A stretch of DNA of 64,000 nucleotides. Source: Streptomyces sp. NBC_01214. Lineage in GTDB: Bacteria; Actinomycetota; Actinomycetes; Streptomycetales; Streptomycetaceae. The notes beneath the pieces are model-generated. The model was not told where the DNA came from, made no database searches, and saw nothing but the letters and a program-made list of their open reading frames with translations. The position numbers were made by a program, and so were the translations under genes. This document shows positions 33,020-40,058 of the stretch, in pieces. The stretch's first letter is position 1, and each line of letters starts with the position of its first letter. The stretch spans positions 1,733,001 to 1,797,000 of the forward strand of contig NZ_JAPEOS010000002.1 of NCBI RefSeq assembly GCF_026340975.1. Direction: 5' to 3'.

Positions 33020-34675
33020 CTAGATCCTGTCGGGCGGATCGGGTCGGGCGCCCGGATCGCGCAGCCGGAAGCGCTGCAGTTTGCCGGTCGCGGTACGGGG
33101 GAGGGCGGGGAGGAAGACGAAGGAGCGCGGGCACTTGTGCGGGGCCAGTTCCGCCCGCATGAAGGTGCGCAGGACCTCTTCCGTCAGCACCGCGCCGTCG
33201 CGCGCCACGGTGTACGCCACCACGATCTGCCCGCGCCGCTCGTCAGGGAGGCCCACCACCGCCGCCTCCACCACGTCCGGGTGGCGCAGCAGGGCTTCCT
33301 CCACCTCGGGGCCCGCGATGTTGTAACCCGCCGAGACGATCATGTCGTCCGCCCGGGCGACGTAGCGGAAGTAGCCCTCCGGATCGCGGACGTAGGTGTC
33401 GCCGGTCAGGTTCCACCCGCCCTGTACGTACTCCCCCTGCCGGGGATCGGCCAGGTAGCGGCAGCCGACCGGGCCGCGCACGGCCAGCAGGCCCGGCTCG
33501 TTGTCCGGGACCGGGCGGCCGGCCCGGTCCACCACCCGGGCCTCCCAGCCCGGGACCACCCGGCCCGTCGTACCGGGCCGGATGTCCTCGTCGGCGGCGG
33601 AGATGAAGATGTGCAGCAGCTCGGTCGCCCCGATGCCGTTGATGATGCGCAGGCCGGTGCGCTCGTACCAGGCCTGCCAGGTGGCGGCGGGCAGGTTCTC
33701 CCCGGCCGAGACGCAGCGGCGCAGCGCCGACAGGTCGTACATGCCCACGTCGTACGGGCCCAGCGCGTCCAGCATCGTCCGGTAGGCGGTGGGCGCGGTG
33801 AACAGCACCGTCACCCGGTGCTCGGCGAGCGCGGGCAGCAGCCGGCGCGGCACCGCCTCCTCCAGCAGCAGCGCCGAGGCGCCGGCGCGCAGCGGGAAGA
33901 CGACCAGTCCGCCGAGGCCGAAGGTGAAGCCGAGCGGCGGGCTGCCCGCGAAGACGTCGTCCGGGCGGGGCCGCAGCACGCTGCGGGAGAAGGTGTCGGC
34001 GACGGCGAGCAGGTCGCGGTGGAAGTGCATGCAGCCCTTGGGTCGCCCGGTGGTCCCCGAGGTGAAGGCGATCAGGGCGACGTCGTCCGCGGAGGTCGGG
34101 GCGGCCGGGAAGGGAGCGGGATGTCTCTCGGCCAGCCGGAGCAGGTCCCCGGGGTCCGGGCCCCCGTACACGGTGATCCGCAGCCCCGGCACCTCGGCCT
34201 TGACCAGGTCGTCCAGCACGTCCGCGTGGCACAGGGCGTGCCCCACCCGGGCCATCGCGCACACGGTGGCCAGCTCCTGGGCGCGCTGTTGGGGCAGTAC
34301 GGTGACGGCCACCGCGCCCGCCTTCATCACCGCGAGCCAGCAGGCGGCGAGCCAGGGGCCGGTGGGCCCGCGCAGGAGCACCCGGTTGCCGGGGACCACG
34401 CCGAGGTCGGCGGTGAGCGCGTGGGCCAGGCGGTCCACGCGCTCGCGCAAGTCCCCGTACGTCCACACCTCGCCCGCGGCGCTGCGGAAGGCCGGGCGGT
34501 CGGCGCCGGCCGGACCGAACCGGGCGATGGTGGCGTCGAGCAGCTCGGCCCCGCAGTTCAGGCGGTCCGGATAGGCCAGCTCGGGCAGATCGAAGAGGAG
34601 CTCCGGCCAGGTGTCCGCGGGTGGCAGGTGGTCGCGGGCGAAGGTGTCGGTGTGAGCGGAAGGCTTGAGGTCCAA
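33020..34675 (-). CDS. Aryl-CoA ligase (benzoate/2-aminobenzoate-CoA ligase type)
   Basis: A 551-residue ANL-superfamily enzyme that activates an aromatic acid with ATP and CoA. The start region LKPSAHTDTFARDHLPPADTWPELLFDLPEL is typical of benzoate/anthranilate-CoA ligases. The P-loop is AFTSGTTGRPKG, followed by GIGATELLHIF, a GYNIAGPEVEEALLRHP hinge and a C-terminal lysine in PRTATGKLQRFRLR. The TTG at 34675 is chosen as start because AAGGGGGG lies nine bases before it and the family homology begins there; no ATG or GTG lies close by in frame. It is divergent from the acyl-CoA dehydrogenase and heads the ligase-paaX-membrane protein unit. Confidence 0.85.
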   Translation of the reverse strand: MDLKPSAHTDTFARDHLPPADTWPELLFDLPELAYPDRLNCGAELLDATIARFGPAGADRPAFRSAAGEVWTYGDLRERVDRLAHALTADLGVVPGNRVLLRGPTGPWLAACWLAVMKAGAVAVTVLPQQRAQELATVCAMARVGHALCHADVLDDLVKAEVPGLRITVYGGPDPGDLLRLAERHPAPFPAAPTSADDVALIAFTSGTTGRPKGCMHFHRDLLAVADTFSRSVLRPRPDDVFAGSPPLGFTFGLGGLVVFPLRAGASALLLEEAVPRRLLPALAEHRVTVLFTAPTAYRTMLDALGPYDVGMYDLSALRRCVSAGENLPAATWQAWYERTGLRIINGIGATELLHIFISAADEDIRPGTTGRVVPGWEARVVDRAGRPVPDNEPGLLAVRGPVGCRYLADPRQGEYVQGGWNLTGDTYVRDPEGYFRYVARADDMIVSAGYNIAGPEVEEALLRHPDVVEAAVVGLPDERRGQIVVAYTVARDGAVLTEEVLRTFMRAELAPHKCPRSFVFLPALPRTATGKLQRFRLRDPGARPDPPDRI

Positions 34676-34765
34676 GGCGGGTCGCCCCCCTTGCAGCGGT
34701 CCGGGGTGGGGTGGAGCCGGCCGTGCGGTGGTTCCCCCGGCCACGGCCGGAGGTCCTTCCAGGAG

Positions 34766-34805
34766 CGTATCGTGATGGTGACGGCAGTCAACAGGACGCG
34801 ATAGA
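34766..34805. promoter_or_regulatory. Divergent promoter and operator of the aryl-CoA genes
   Basis: GTGACGGCAGTCA (34778-34790) is the same 13-mer found at 25395. On the plus strand GATAGA (34800) lies 22 bases after its first base, the identical offset seen at 25395 to GATACC. On the minus strand the element contains TTGACT (34791-34786), with GATACG (34771-34766) beyond, a plausible promoter for the ligase. One bound repressor could control both directions. Confidence 0.62.
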
Positions 34806-34820
34806 TGCGGGGACATTCGG

Positions 34821-35957
34821 ATGACCGGATTCGCGCTCGGGGTGGACCAGGAGGAGTGGTGCGGGCAGTTGCGCGCACTGGCGGTGCAGCGGCTGCGGCC
34901 ACTGGCCGAGAAGGGGGAACCGGGGCGGGTCAACCGGCCGTTGCTGGCGGCGCTGGGGGAGCTGGGCCTGCTGGAGCGGGTGTTCGCCTCGGGCGCGCTG
35001 GAACTGTGCCTGCTGCGGGAATCCCTCGCCTACGGTTGCACGGAGGCAGAGACGGCGCTGGCCCTGCAGGGGCTCGGGGCGTACCCGGTCCTACGGGCCG
35101 GGAGCGAGGAGCAGCGGGAGCGCTGGCTGCCGCGGGTGCGCACCGGGCGGGCGGTGGCGGCCTTCGCGCTGAGCGAGCCGGGGGCGGGCTCGGACGCGGC
35201 GGCGCTGGCCCTGGCCGCGACCGCCGATACGGCGGCCGCGGGGGGTGGCTGGCGGCTCAGCGGTGAGAAGTGCTGGATCTCCAACGCCCCCGAGGCGGAT
35301 TTCTACACCGTGTTCGCCCGAACGGGGGAGGGGCCGGGGGCGAAGGGGGTCTCGGCCTTCCTGGTCCCGGCCGACCGGCCCGGACTCTCCGGCGCACCCC
35401 TGGACATGCTCTCCCCGCACCCCATCGGCTCCCTCGCCTTCGACGGGGTGCCGGTCGGCCCGCGGGACCTGCTCGGCGAACCCGGGCGGGGCTTCCGCGT
35501 CGCGATGGACACCCTGAACCTCTTCCGGCCGAGCGTCGGCGCCTTCGCGGTGGGCATGGCCCGGGCCGCGCTCGACGCGACGCTCGCGTACACGGCGGAC
35601 CGGGCCGCGTTCGGCGGAACCCTGAGCGATCTCCAGGCGGTGGCGCACCGGGTGGCCGAGATGGCCACCCGCACGGAAGCGGCCCGACTGCTGGTGTACG
35701 CGGCGGCCGGGGCTTATGACCGGGGGGCCGGGGACGTTCCGCGCCGGGCGGCGATGGCGAAACTGCTGGCCACCGAGACGGCCCAGTACGTGGTCGACCA
35801 CGCGGTCCAACTGCACGGCGCGGTCGCCCTCCAGCGCGGCCACCTGCTCGAACACCTCTACCGGGAAGTACGGGCACCGCGGATCTACGAGGGGGCGAGC
35901 GAAGTGCAGCGCACGATCATCGCGAAGGAGCTGTACGGGGCGGTGGCGGCGCGATGA
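34821..35957 (+). CDS. Acyl-CoA dehydrogenase-family protein
   Basis: A 378-residue flavoprotein of the acyl-CoA dehydrogenase fold. FAD-binding segments are FALSEPGAGSDAAALA and CWISNAPEADFYTVFA, and the C-terminal domain reads VQLHGAVALQRGHLLEHLYREVRAPRIYEGASEVQRTIIAKEL. In related aryl-CoA clusters such an enzyme oxidises the cyclohexene- or cyclohexanecarboxyl-CoA intermediate. GGGGAC precedes the ATG. It overlaps the RidA gene by ATGA. Confidence 0.88.
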   Translation: MTGFALGVDQEEWCGQLRALAVQRLRPLAEKGEPGRVNRPLLAALGELGLLERVFASGALELCLLRESLAYGCTEAETALALQGLGAYPVLRAGSEEQRERWLPRVRTGRAVAAFALSEPGAGSDAAALALAATADTAAAGGGWRLSGEKCWISNAPEADFYTVFARTGEGPGAKGVSAFLVPADRPGLSGAPLDMLSPHPIGSLAFDGVPVGPRDLLGEPGRGFRVAMDTLNLFRPSVGAFAVGMARAALDATLAYTADRAAFGGTLSDLQAVAHRVAEMATRTEAARLLVYAAAGAYDRGAGDVPRRAAMAKLLATETAQYVVDHAVQLHGAVALQRGHLLEHLYREVRAPRIYEGASEVQRTIIAKELYGAVAAR

Positions 35958-36352
35958 GCCTTCAGCGGATCAATCCGGCGGAGCTGTCGCCCGCGACGGG
36001 GTTCTCGCACGCGGTCGCGGCCACGGGCACCCGGCTGGTGTTCCTGGCGGGCCAGACCGCCCTGGACGGCGCGGGCAAGGTGGTGGGCGAGAGCCTCCCG
36101 GAGCAGTTCGAGGTCGCCCTCGCCAACCTCCTTGCGGCCCTCGCCGCGGCGGGCGGCACCCCGGCGGACCTGGCCCGGGTGACGGTGTACGCGGTGGACG
36201 TGGCGGCGTACCGGACCCACGCGGCCGAACTGGGCCGCATCTGGCGGCGGTCGGCGGGCCGCGACTATCCGGCGATGGCCGTCATCGGCGTGGTCCGGCT
36301 CTGGGACGACCAGGCCCTGGTGGAACTCGACGGGGTCGCGGTCCTCGCGTAG
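35954..36352 (+). CDS. RidA-family enamine/imine deaminase
   Basis: A 132-residue YjgF/RidA-fold protein with VFLAGQTALDGAGKVVG, EQFEVALANLLAALAAAGGTPADLARVTVYAVD and YPAMAVIGVVRLWDDQALVELDGVAVLA. RidA trimers hydrolyse reactive enamines and imines to ketones and ammonia. Translational coupling to the acyl-CoA dehydrogenase, and regulatory linkage to the anthraniloyl-CoA-type monooxygenase, suggest it removes the amino group from a 2-amino-cyclohexene-carboxyl-CoA intermediate. This is inference, but it gives a reason for RidA in this operon. Confidence 0.86.
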   Translation: MSLQRINPAELSPATGFSHAVAATGTRLVFLAGQTALDGAGKVVGESLPEQFEVALANLLAALAAAGGTPADLARVTVYAVDVAAYRTHAAELGRIWRRSAGRDYPAMAVIGVVRLWDDQALVELDGVAVLA

Positions 36353-36359
36353 CGGCGGG

Positions 36360-36382
36360 GCGGCCCGGTCGTGCCGGGCCGC
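36360..36382 (+). terminator. Terminator after the RidA gene
   Basis: GCGGCCCGG pairs with CCGGGCCGC around a TCGTG loop, eight bases after the stop. Confidence 0.65.
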
Positions 36383-36429
36383 GGTCGCGCGCTCGTTCTG
36401 CGGGGACACCCCGCCGTGTCCCCGCCCCC

Positions 36430-36453
36430 GGACCCCGCCCGGGGGCGGGGTCC
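36430..36453. terminator. Second hairpin between convergent units
   Basis: GGACCCCGCCC (36430-36440) pairs with GGGCGGGGTCC (36443-36453) with a two-base gap. It ends eight bases before the stop of the tautomerase gene and probably terminates that transcript. Confidence 0.7.
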
Positions 36454-36460
36454 GACAGGC

Positions 36461-36670
36461 CTAGCCCTGTGCGCGGATGCGGCGGTACTCGTCCGTTCGG
36501 ACGCCGCCCACGCCCCAGTCCTCCAGCTCCACCTCGTCGATGAGGACGAAGGTGGTGGCCGGGTCCTTGTCGAGGACCCGGACCAGCAGGTCGGTCACAC
36601 CGGCGATGATCTCGGCCTTCTGGGCGGCGGTGGCGCCTTCACGGGTGATCCTTACGTTGACGTACGGCAT
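36461..36670 (-). CDS. 4-oxalocrotonate tautomerase-family protein
   Basis: A 69-residue tautomerase monomer. The catalytic Pro follows the initiator Met (MPYVNVRITREGATAAQKAEII), and the LLVRVLDKDPATTFVLIDEVELEDWGVGG body fits the 4-OT subgroup, which forms hexamers. It isomerises unsaturated 2-oxo or enol acids. It lies 42 bases downstream of the SDR gene on the same strand and is likely cotranscribed under the adjacent LysR regulator. Confidence 0.88.
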   Translation of the reverse strand: MPYVNVRITREGATAAQKAEIIAGVTDLLVRVLDKDPATTFVLIDEVELEDWGVGGVRTDEYRRIRAQG

Positions 36671-36712
36671 GGTGAGGGACGTCCTTCCGGTGCAGGTGGG
36701 TGGGTAGCGGGA

Positions 36713-37474
36713 TCAGGCGCGACCGGTGACGTGGCCGCCGTCCACGCGCAGGGCGTGACCGGTGACGAAGGTGGCGCCCGCGAGGTAGAGCACCGCCTCG
36801 GAGATCTCCGCGACCTCGCCGACCCGGTTCAGCAGGGCGAGCCCGCCGAAGGAGTCCACGTCGGATCCCGCGTGCAGCGGGGTGCGGATGATGCCGGGGG
36901 ACACGAGGTTCACGCGGATGCCGTCGGCTGCGAGTTCGGCGGCCAGGCTGGTCGTCAGCGCGTGCACCCCCGCCTTGCTGACCACCGGCGCGGAGGACGG
37001 GAAGCCCGCCAGCGCGTGGTCCACCAGGACGGTGCCGATGTTGACGATGCTGCCGCCCCGGCCCTGCGCGCGCAGCGCCCGTACGACGGCCTGGGTGGTG
37101 AGGTATGTGCCCTTGAGGTTGCCGGTGAGGAAGCCGTCGAGCTCTTCCTCGGTGACCTCGGTGAAGGGCTTGGACGCGAAGGTGCCCGCGTTGTTGACCA
37201 GGACGTCGATGCGGCCGAACCGGTCGAGGGCGGTACGGACGAGGGCCTCCCCCGTCGCCGGATCCGCGATGGCGCCCGCGGCCCACGCGATCCGGCCGGG
37301 GTGGCCGAGGGTGGCCGCGGCCTTGGCGAGGCGGTCGGCGTCCCGGCCGTTCAGGACGACATTGGCGCCGCTCGCGAGGAAGGCGCGGGCGATGTCCAGG
37401 CCGATGCCGCTGGAGGAGCCGGTGACCAGAGCGGTGGTGGCGGTGTCGTTGATGTCCGTGCGGGTGTCGGCCAT
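36713..37474 (-). CDS. SDR-family protein with degenerate active site
   Basis: A 253-residue Rossmann-fold protein with the cofactor motif VTGSSSGIGLDIARAF, the NNAGTF segment and the C-terminal ATFVTGHALRVDGG. In the catalytic region SSAPVVSKAGVHAL the lysine is present, but the residue four before it, normally Tyr, is Pro (CCG). No Ser occupies the usual position 13 before that. Classical dehydrogenase chemistry may be lost or altered. It is divergent from a LysR regulator and followed by a tautomerase. The substrate is unknown. Confidence 0.82.
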   Translation of the reverse strand: MADTRTDINDTATTALVTGSSSGIGLDIARAFLASGANVVLNGRDADRLAKAAATLGHPGRIAWAAGAIADPATGEALVRTALDRFGRIDVLVNNAGTFASKPFTEVTEEELDGFLTGNLKGTYLTTQAVVRALRAQGRGGSIVNIGTVLVDHALAGFPSSAPVVSKAGVHALTTSLAAELAADGIRVNLVSPGIIRTPLHAGSDVDSFGGLALLNRVGEVAEISEAVLYLAGATFVTGHALRVDGGHVTGRA

Positions 37475-37544
37475 GGCGCCGTGCCTTTCGTCGGTGTCGT
37501 CCGTCGGGGTCCCGACCGGCTGACACCACGAACCTAGGAGCGCC

Positions 37545-37590
37545 CAACTGATAACACCACGACGAAGATTGGAGCGTGTGATAATCCCCG
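37545..37590. promoter_or_regulatory. Divergent LysR-type control region
   Basis: The region between the SDR and LysR genes contains an AT-rich block with two GATAA motifs (CTGATAACACC and GTGTGATAATCC) about 30 bases apart, flanking GAAGATTGGAG. The latter fits the T-N11-A type of LysR site loosely. It is a reasonable binding region for the adjacent regulator, though no experimental consensus is known. Confidence 0.45.
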
Positions 37591-37593
37591 GTT

Positions 37594-38502
37594 ATGGATG
37601 TGGATCTGCGTGACCTGGAGCTCCTGGCCGCCACCGCCGAGGCCGGCTCGCTGACCGCCGCCGCCGAGCGGCTCTACGTGAGCCAGCCCGCCCTCAGCCA
37701 GCGGCTCACCCGGCTGGAGGCCCGCCTGGGCATGGCCCTCTTCGACCGCAAGGGCCGCCGCCTGGTCCCCAACGCCGCGGGCCGCCGACTACTGGTCGCG
37801 GCCCGCCACGTCCTCGGCGAACTGGACTCGGCGGCCCGGGACCTGCGCGAGATCCGTGACGGGCGCGACCGCCGGGTCCGCTTCACCGCGCAGTGCAGCA
37901 CGACCTTCCCGTGGCTGCCGCCCGTGCTCCGCGCCTTCCGCGAGCGCGCGCCGGACATCGACGTGCGCATCGAGACCGTTGCCGACGACGCGCCGATCCC
38001 GGCACTGCTCGCCGACCTCGTCGACGTCGCGCTGGTCACCAAGCCGGACCTGCAGATGGACCGGGTGTCGCTGACCAGGCTGTTCGAGGACGAGATGGTG
38101 GCGGTGGTGCCCGCCGGCCATCCGTGGGCCTCGCGCGCGCACCTGACCGCCCGTGACTTCGACGGCGCCGACCTCGTCCTCTACGACTTCTACGACCAGA
38201 AGCGGATCCCGTCGATGCCGCTGCCGATCCCCGTCGGGGCCCGGCCGGCCCGGATCACCACCATGCCGGTGGTGACCGATCTGGTGATCGAGATGGTGGC
38301 CGGCGGCCAGGGCGTGACCGTGCTGCCCAACTGGGTGGCCGCACCCTACGCGGCCTCGCACGGCCTCGCCCTCGTCGGCATCGGCGCGCAGCCGCTGACC
38401 CGTACCTGGTTCTGTGCCACCCGCACCGGACCGCGCCCACCCCACCTGGAGGCCTTCGTCGAAGAGCTGACCGCCCGGCTCACCACCCCGCACGGCGTCT
38501 AG
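37594..38502 (+). CDS. LysR-family transcriptional regulator
   Basis: A 302-residue LTTR. The helix-turn-helix spans residues about 16-45 (GSLTAAAERLYVSQPALSQRLTRLEARLGMALFDRKGRR), followed by a two-lobed effector domain (VRFTAQCSTTFPWLPPVLRAFRERAPDIDVRIETV; MVAGGQGVTVLPNW). The effector domain resembles the MetR-like branch. The divergent SDR-tautomerase unit is the likely target. It is convergent with the aminopeptidase P gene, with seven bases between stops. Confidence 0.9.
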   Translation: MDVDLRDLELLAATAEAGSLTAAAERLYVSQPALSQRLTRLEARLGMALFDRKGRRLVPNAAGRRLLVAARHVLGELDSAARDLREIRDGRDRRVRFTAQCSTTFPWLPPVLRAFRERAPDIDVRIETVADDAPIPALLADLVDVALVTKPDLQMDRVSLTRLFEDEMVAVVPAGHPWASRAHLTARDFDGADLVLYDFYDQKRIPSMPLPIPVGARPARITTMPVVTDLVIEMVAGGQGVTVLPNWVAAPYAASHGLALVGIGAQPLTRTWFCATRTGPRPPHLEAFVEELTARLTTPHGV

Positions 38503-38509
38503 GGGGTGC

Positions 38510-39886
38510 CTAGGGGGCGTCCAGGAGGTGGCCCATCCAGTCCTCGATGCCCGACACCGTGCGCGGCAGCGCACCCGACATCAGGCGGGCGCCGTTCGCC
38601 GTGATGACCAGGTCGTCCTCGATGCGGACGCCGATGCCCCGTAGCTCCGGCGGGAGGGTTTCGTCGTCGGGCTGGAGGTAGAGGCCCGGCTCCACCGTCA
38701 GGACCTGCCCCTCCTCCAGGACGCCGTCCAGGTAGGTCTCCGCCCTGGCCTTCGCGCAGTCGTGCACGTCGAGCCCCAGCATGTGGCCGCTGCTGCACAG
38801 CGTGTACCGCCGGTGCAGGTCGCCCTCCGCGTCCTTCAGGACGCCCCACTCCGCCAGGCCCTCCGCGATCACCCGCATCCCGGCCCGGTGGAAGTCCCCG
38901 AAGCTCGCCCCGGGGCGCAGGGCCGCGATGCCCGCCTCCTGGGCGGCCAGGACCAGTTCGTACACCTGGCGCTGGACGGGGGAGAAGCGGCCCGACAGCG
39001 GGAGGGTGCGGGTGATGTCCGCCGTGTAGAGGGTGTCCGTCTCCACGCCCGCGTCCAGAAGCAGCAGTTCCGTCCCGTTCAGCCGGCCGTCGTTGCGGAT
39101 CCAGTGCAGGGTGCAGGCGTGGGCGCCGGACGCCGCGATCGTCTCGTACCCGGTGCCGTTGCCCTCCGCCCGGGCGCGCAGGCCGAAGACCCCCTCGATC
39201 CACCGCTCCCCGCGCGGATGCGCCAGCGCGCGCGGCAGGGCCCGTACGACGTCCTCGAATCCGGCCGTCGTGTGGTCGATGGCCAGCTGGAGCTGCTCCA
39301 CCTCCCACGCGTCCTTCACCAGTCGCAGCTCCGAGAGCGCGGCGGCCAGTTCGGAATCGGAGGCCGCATGGCGGCCGGCGGCCGGTGAGCCGAGTCCGTC
39401 CAGGTGCGCGCAGCGGATGCCGGTGAGGCGCTCGGCCTCCGCGAGGTCCGGCCGGCGGCCCACCCAGAACTCCCCGTACCGGCGGTCCCGGTAGAACTCC
39501 CCGTCCCCGTCCGCCCGCGGCGAGCGCGGCCGCAGGTACAGCACGGCCTCGTGGGCGTGCGGGCCCGACGGCTCCATGACCAGCACGTGGCCCGCCTGGT
39601 CCTCGCCGGTGAGGCCGGTCAGCCAGGCGTACGCGCTGTGCGGGCGGAAGCGGTGGTCGCAATCGTTGGAGCGGACCTTCAGCTCCCCGGCCGGGATGAT
39701 CAGCCGCTCGCCCGGGAAGCGGGCCGAGAGCCGCGCCCGGCGGGCCGGGGTGACGGCGTGGCCGGGGGCGCGGGCGGAGTCGGGCAGCGGGGTCGCGGCC
39801 CAGTCGCCCGCCATGAACCGGGACAACTCCGGGGACACCGGGCGGTCGTGACTGCCCGTGTTGAGGCGGACGGACGCGTCGGTCAC
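38510..39886 (-). CDS. Aminopeptidase P-type Xaa-Pro aminopeptidase
   Basis: A 458-residue M24B enzyme that removes the N-terminal residue before a proline. The pita-bread domain supplies the metal ligands: LDAGVETDTLYTADITRTL (two Asp), SSGHMLGLDVHDC (His), VEPGLYL (Glu) and GVRIEDDLVIT (Glu). The N-terminal aminopeptidase P domain has RFRPHSAYAWLTGL. GTG 39886 is chosen because GAGGGAG lies five bases before it. It is divergent from the collagenase gene, and the shared 172-base region carries a regulon element. Its natural role here would be to trim Xaa-Pro-Gly or Xaa-Hyp peptides from collagen. Confidence 0.9.
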   Translation of the reverse strand: MTDASVRLNTGSHDRPVSPELSRFMAGDWAATPLPDSARAPGHAVTPARRARLSARFPGERLIIPAGELKVRSNDCDHRFRPHSAYAWLTGLTGEDQAGHVLVMEPSGPHAHEAVLYLRPRSPRADGDGEFYRDRRYGEFWVGRRPDLAEAERLTGIRCAHLDGLGSPAAGRHAASDSELAAALSELRLVKDAWEVEQLQLAIDHTTAGFEDVVRALPRALAHPRGERWIEGVFGLRARAEGNGTGYETIAASGAHACTLHWIRNDGRLNGTELLLLDAGVETDTLYTADITRTLPLSGRFSPVQRQVYELVLAAQEAGIAALRPGASFGDFHRAGMRVIAEGLAEWGVLKDAEGDLHRRYTLCSSGHMLGLDVHDCAKARAETYLDGVLEEGQVLTVEPGLYLQPDDETLPPELRGIGVRIEDDLVITANGARLMSGALPRTVSGIEDWMGHLLDAP

Positions 39887-39930
39887 GAGGACTCCCTCAA
39901 GAAAGATGCGAACTGGTGGGCGCACAGGTC

Positions 39931-39959
39931 TTGTCAGTGCAATTTCACATTACTATGTT
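39931..39959 (+). promoter_or_regulatory. Collagenase promoter with embedded regulon element
   Basis: TTGTCA (39931-39936) and TATGTT (39954-39959) are 17 bp apart, an unusually good housekeeping-sigma promoter. The spacer contains ATTTCACAT (39942-39950), the reverse complement of ATGTGAAAT, a variant of the regulon element. The 32 bases 39930-39961 are identical to 52646-52677 before the peptide-transporter operon. The element also lies within reach of the divergent aminopeptidase P promoter. Confidence 0.8.
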
Positions 39960-40058
39960 ACAGCTCACATCGCGGCACGTTAATCCCCGTCAAACGCCGT
40001 GTGACGCAGGGCAGTTCACGCACCACCCCCCACCTCACCTCTCCCCCAGGAGTTCTCG

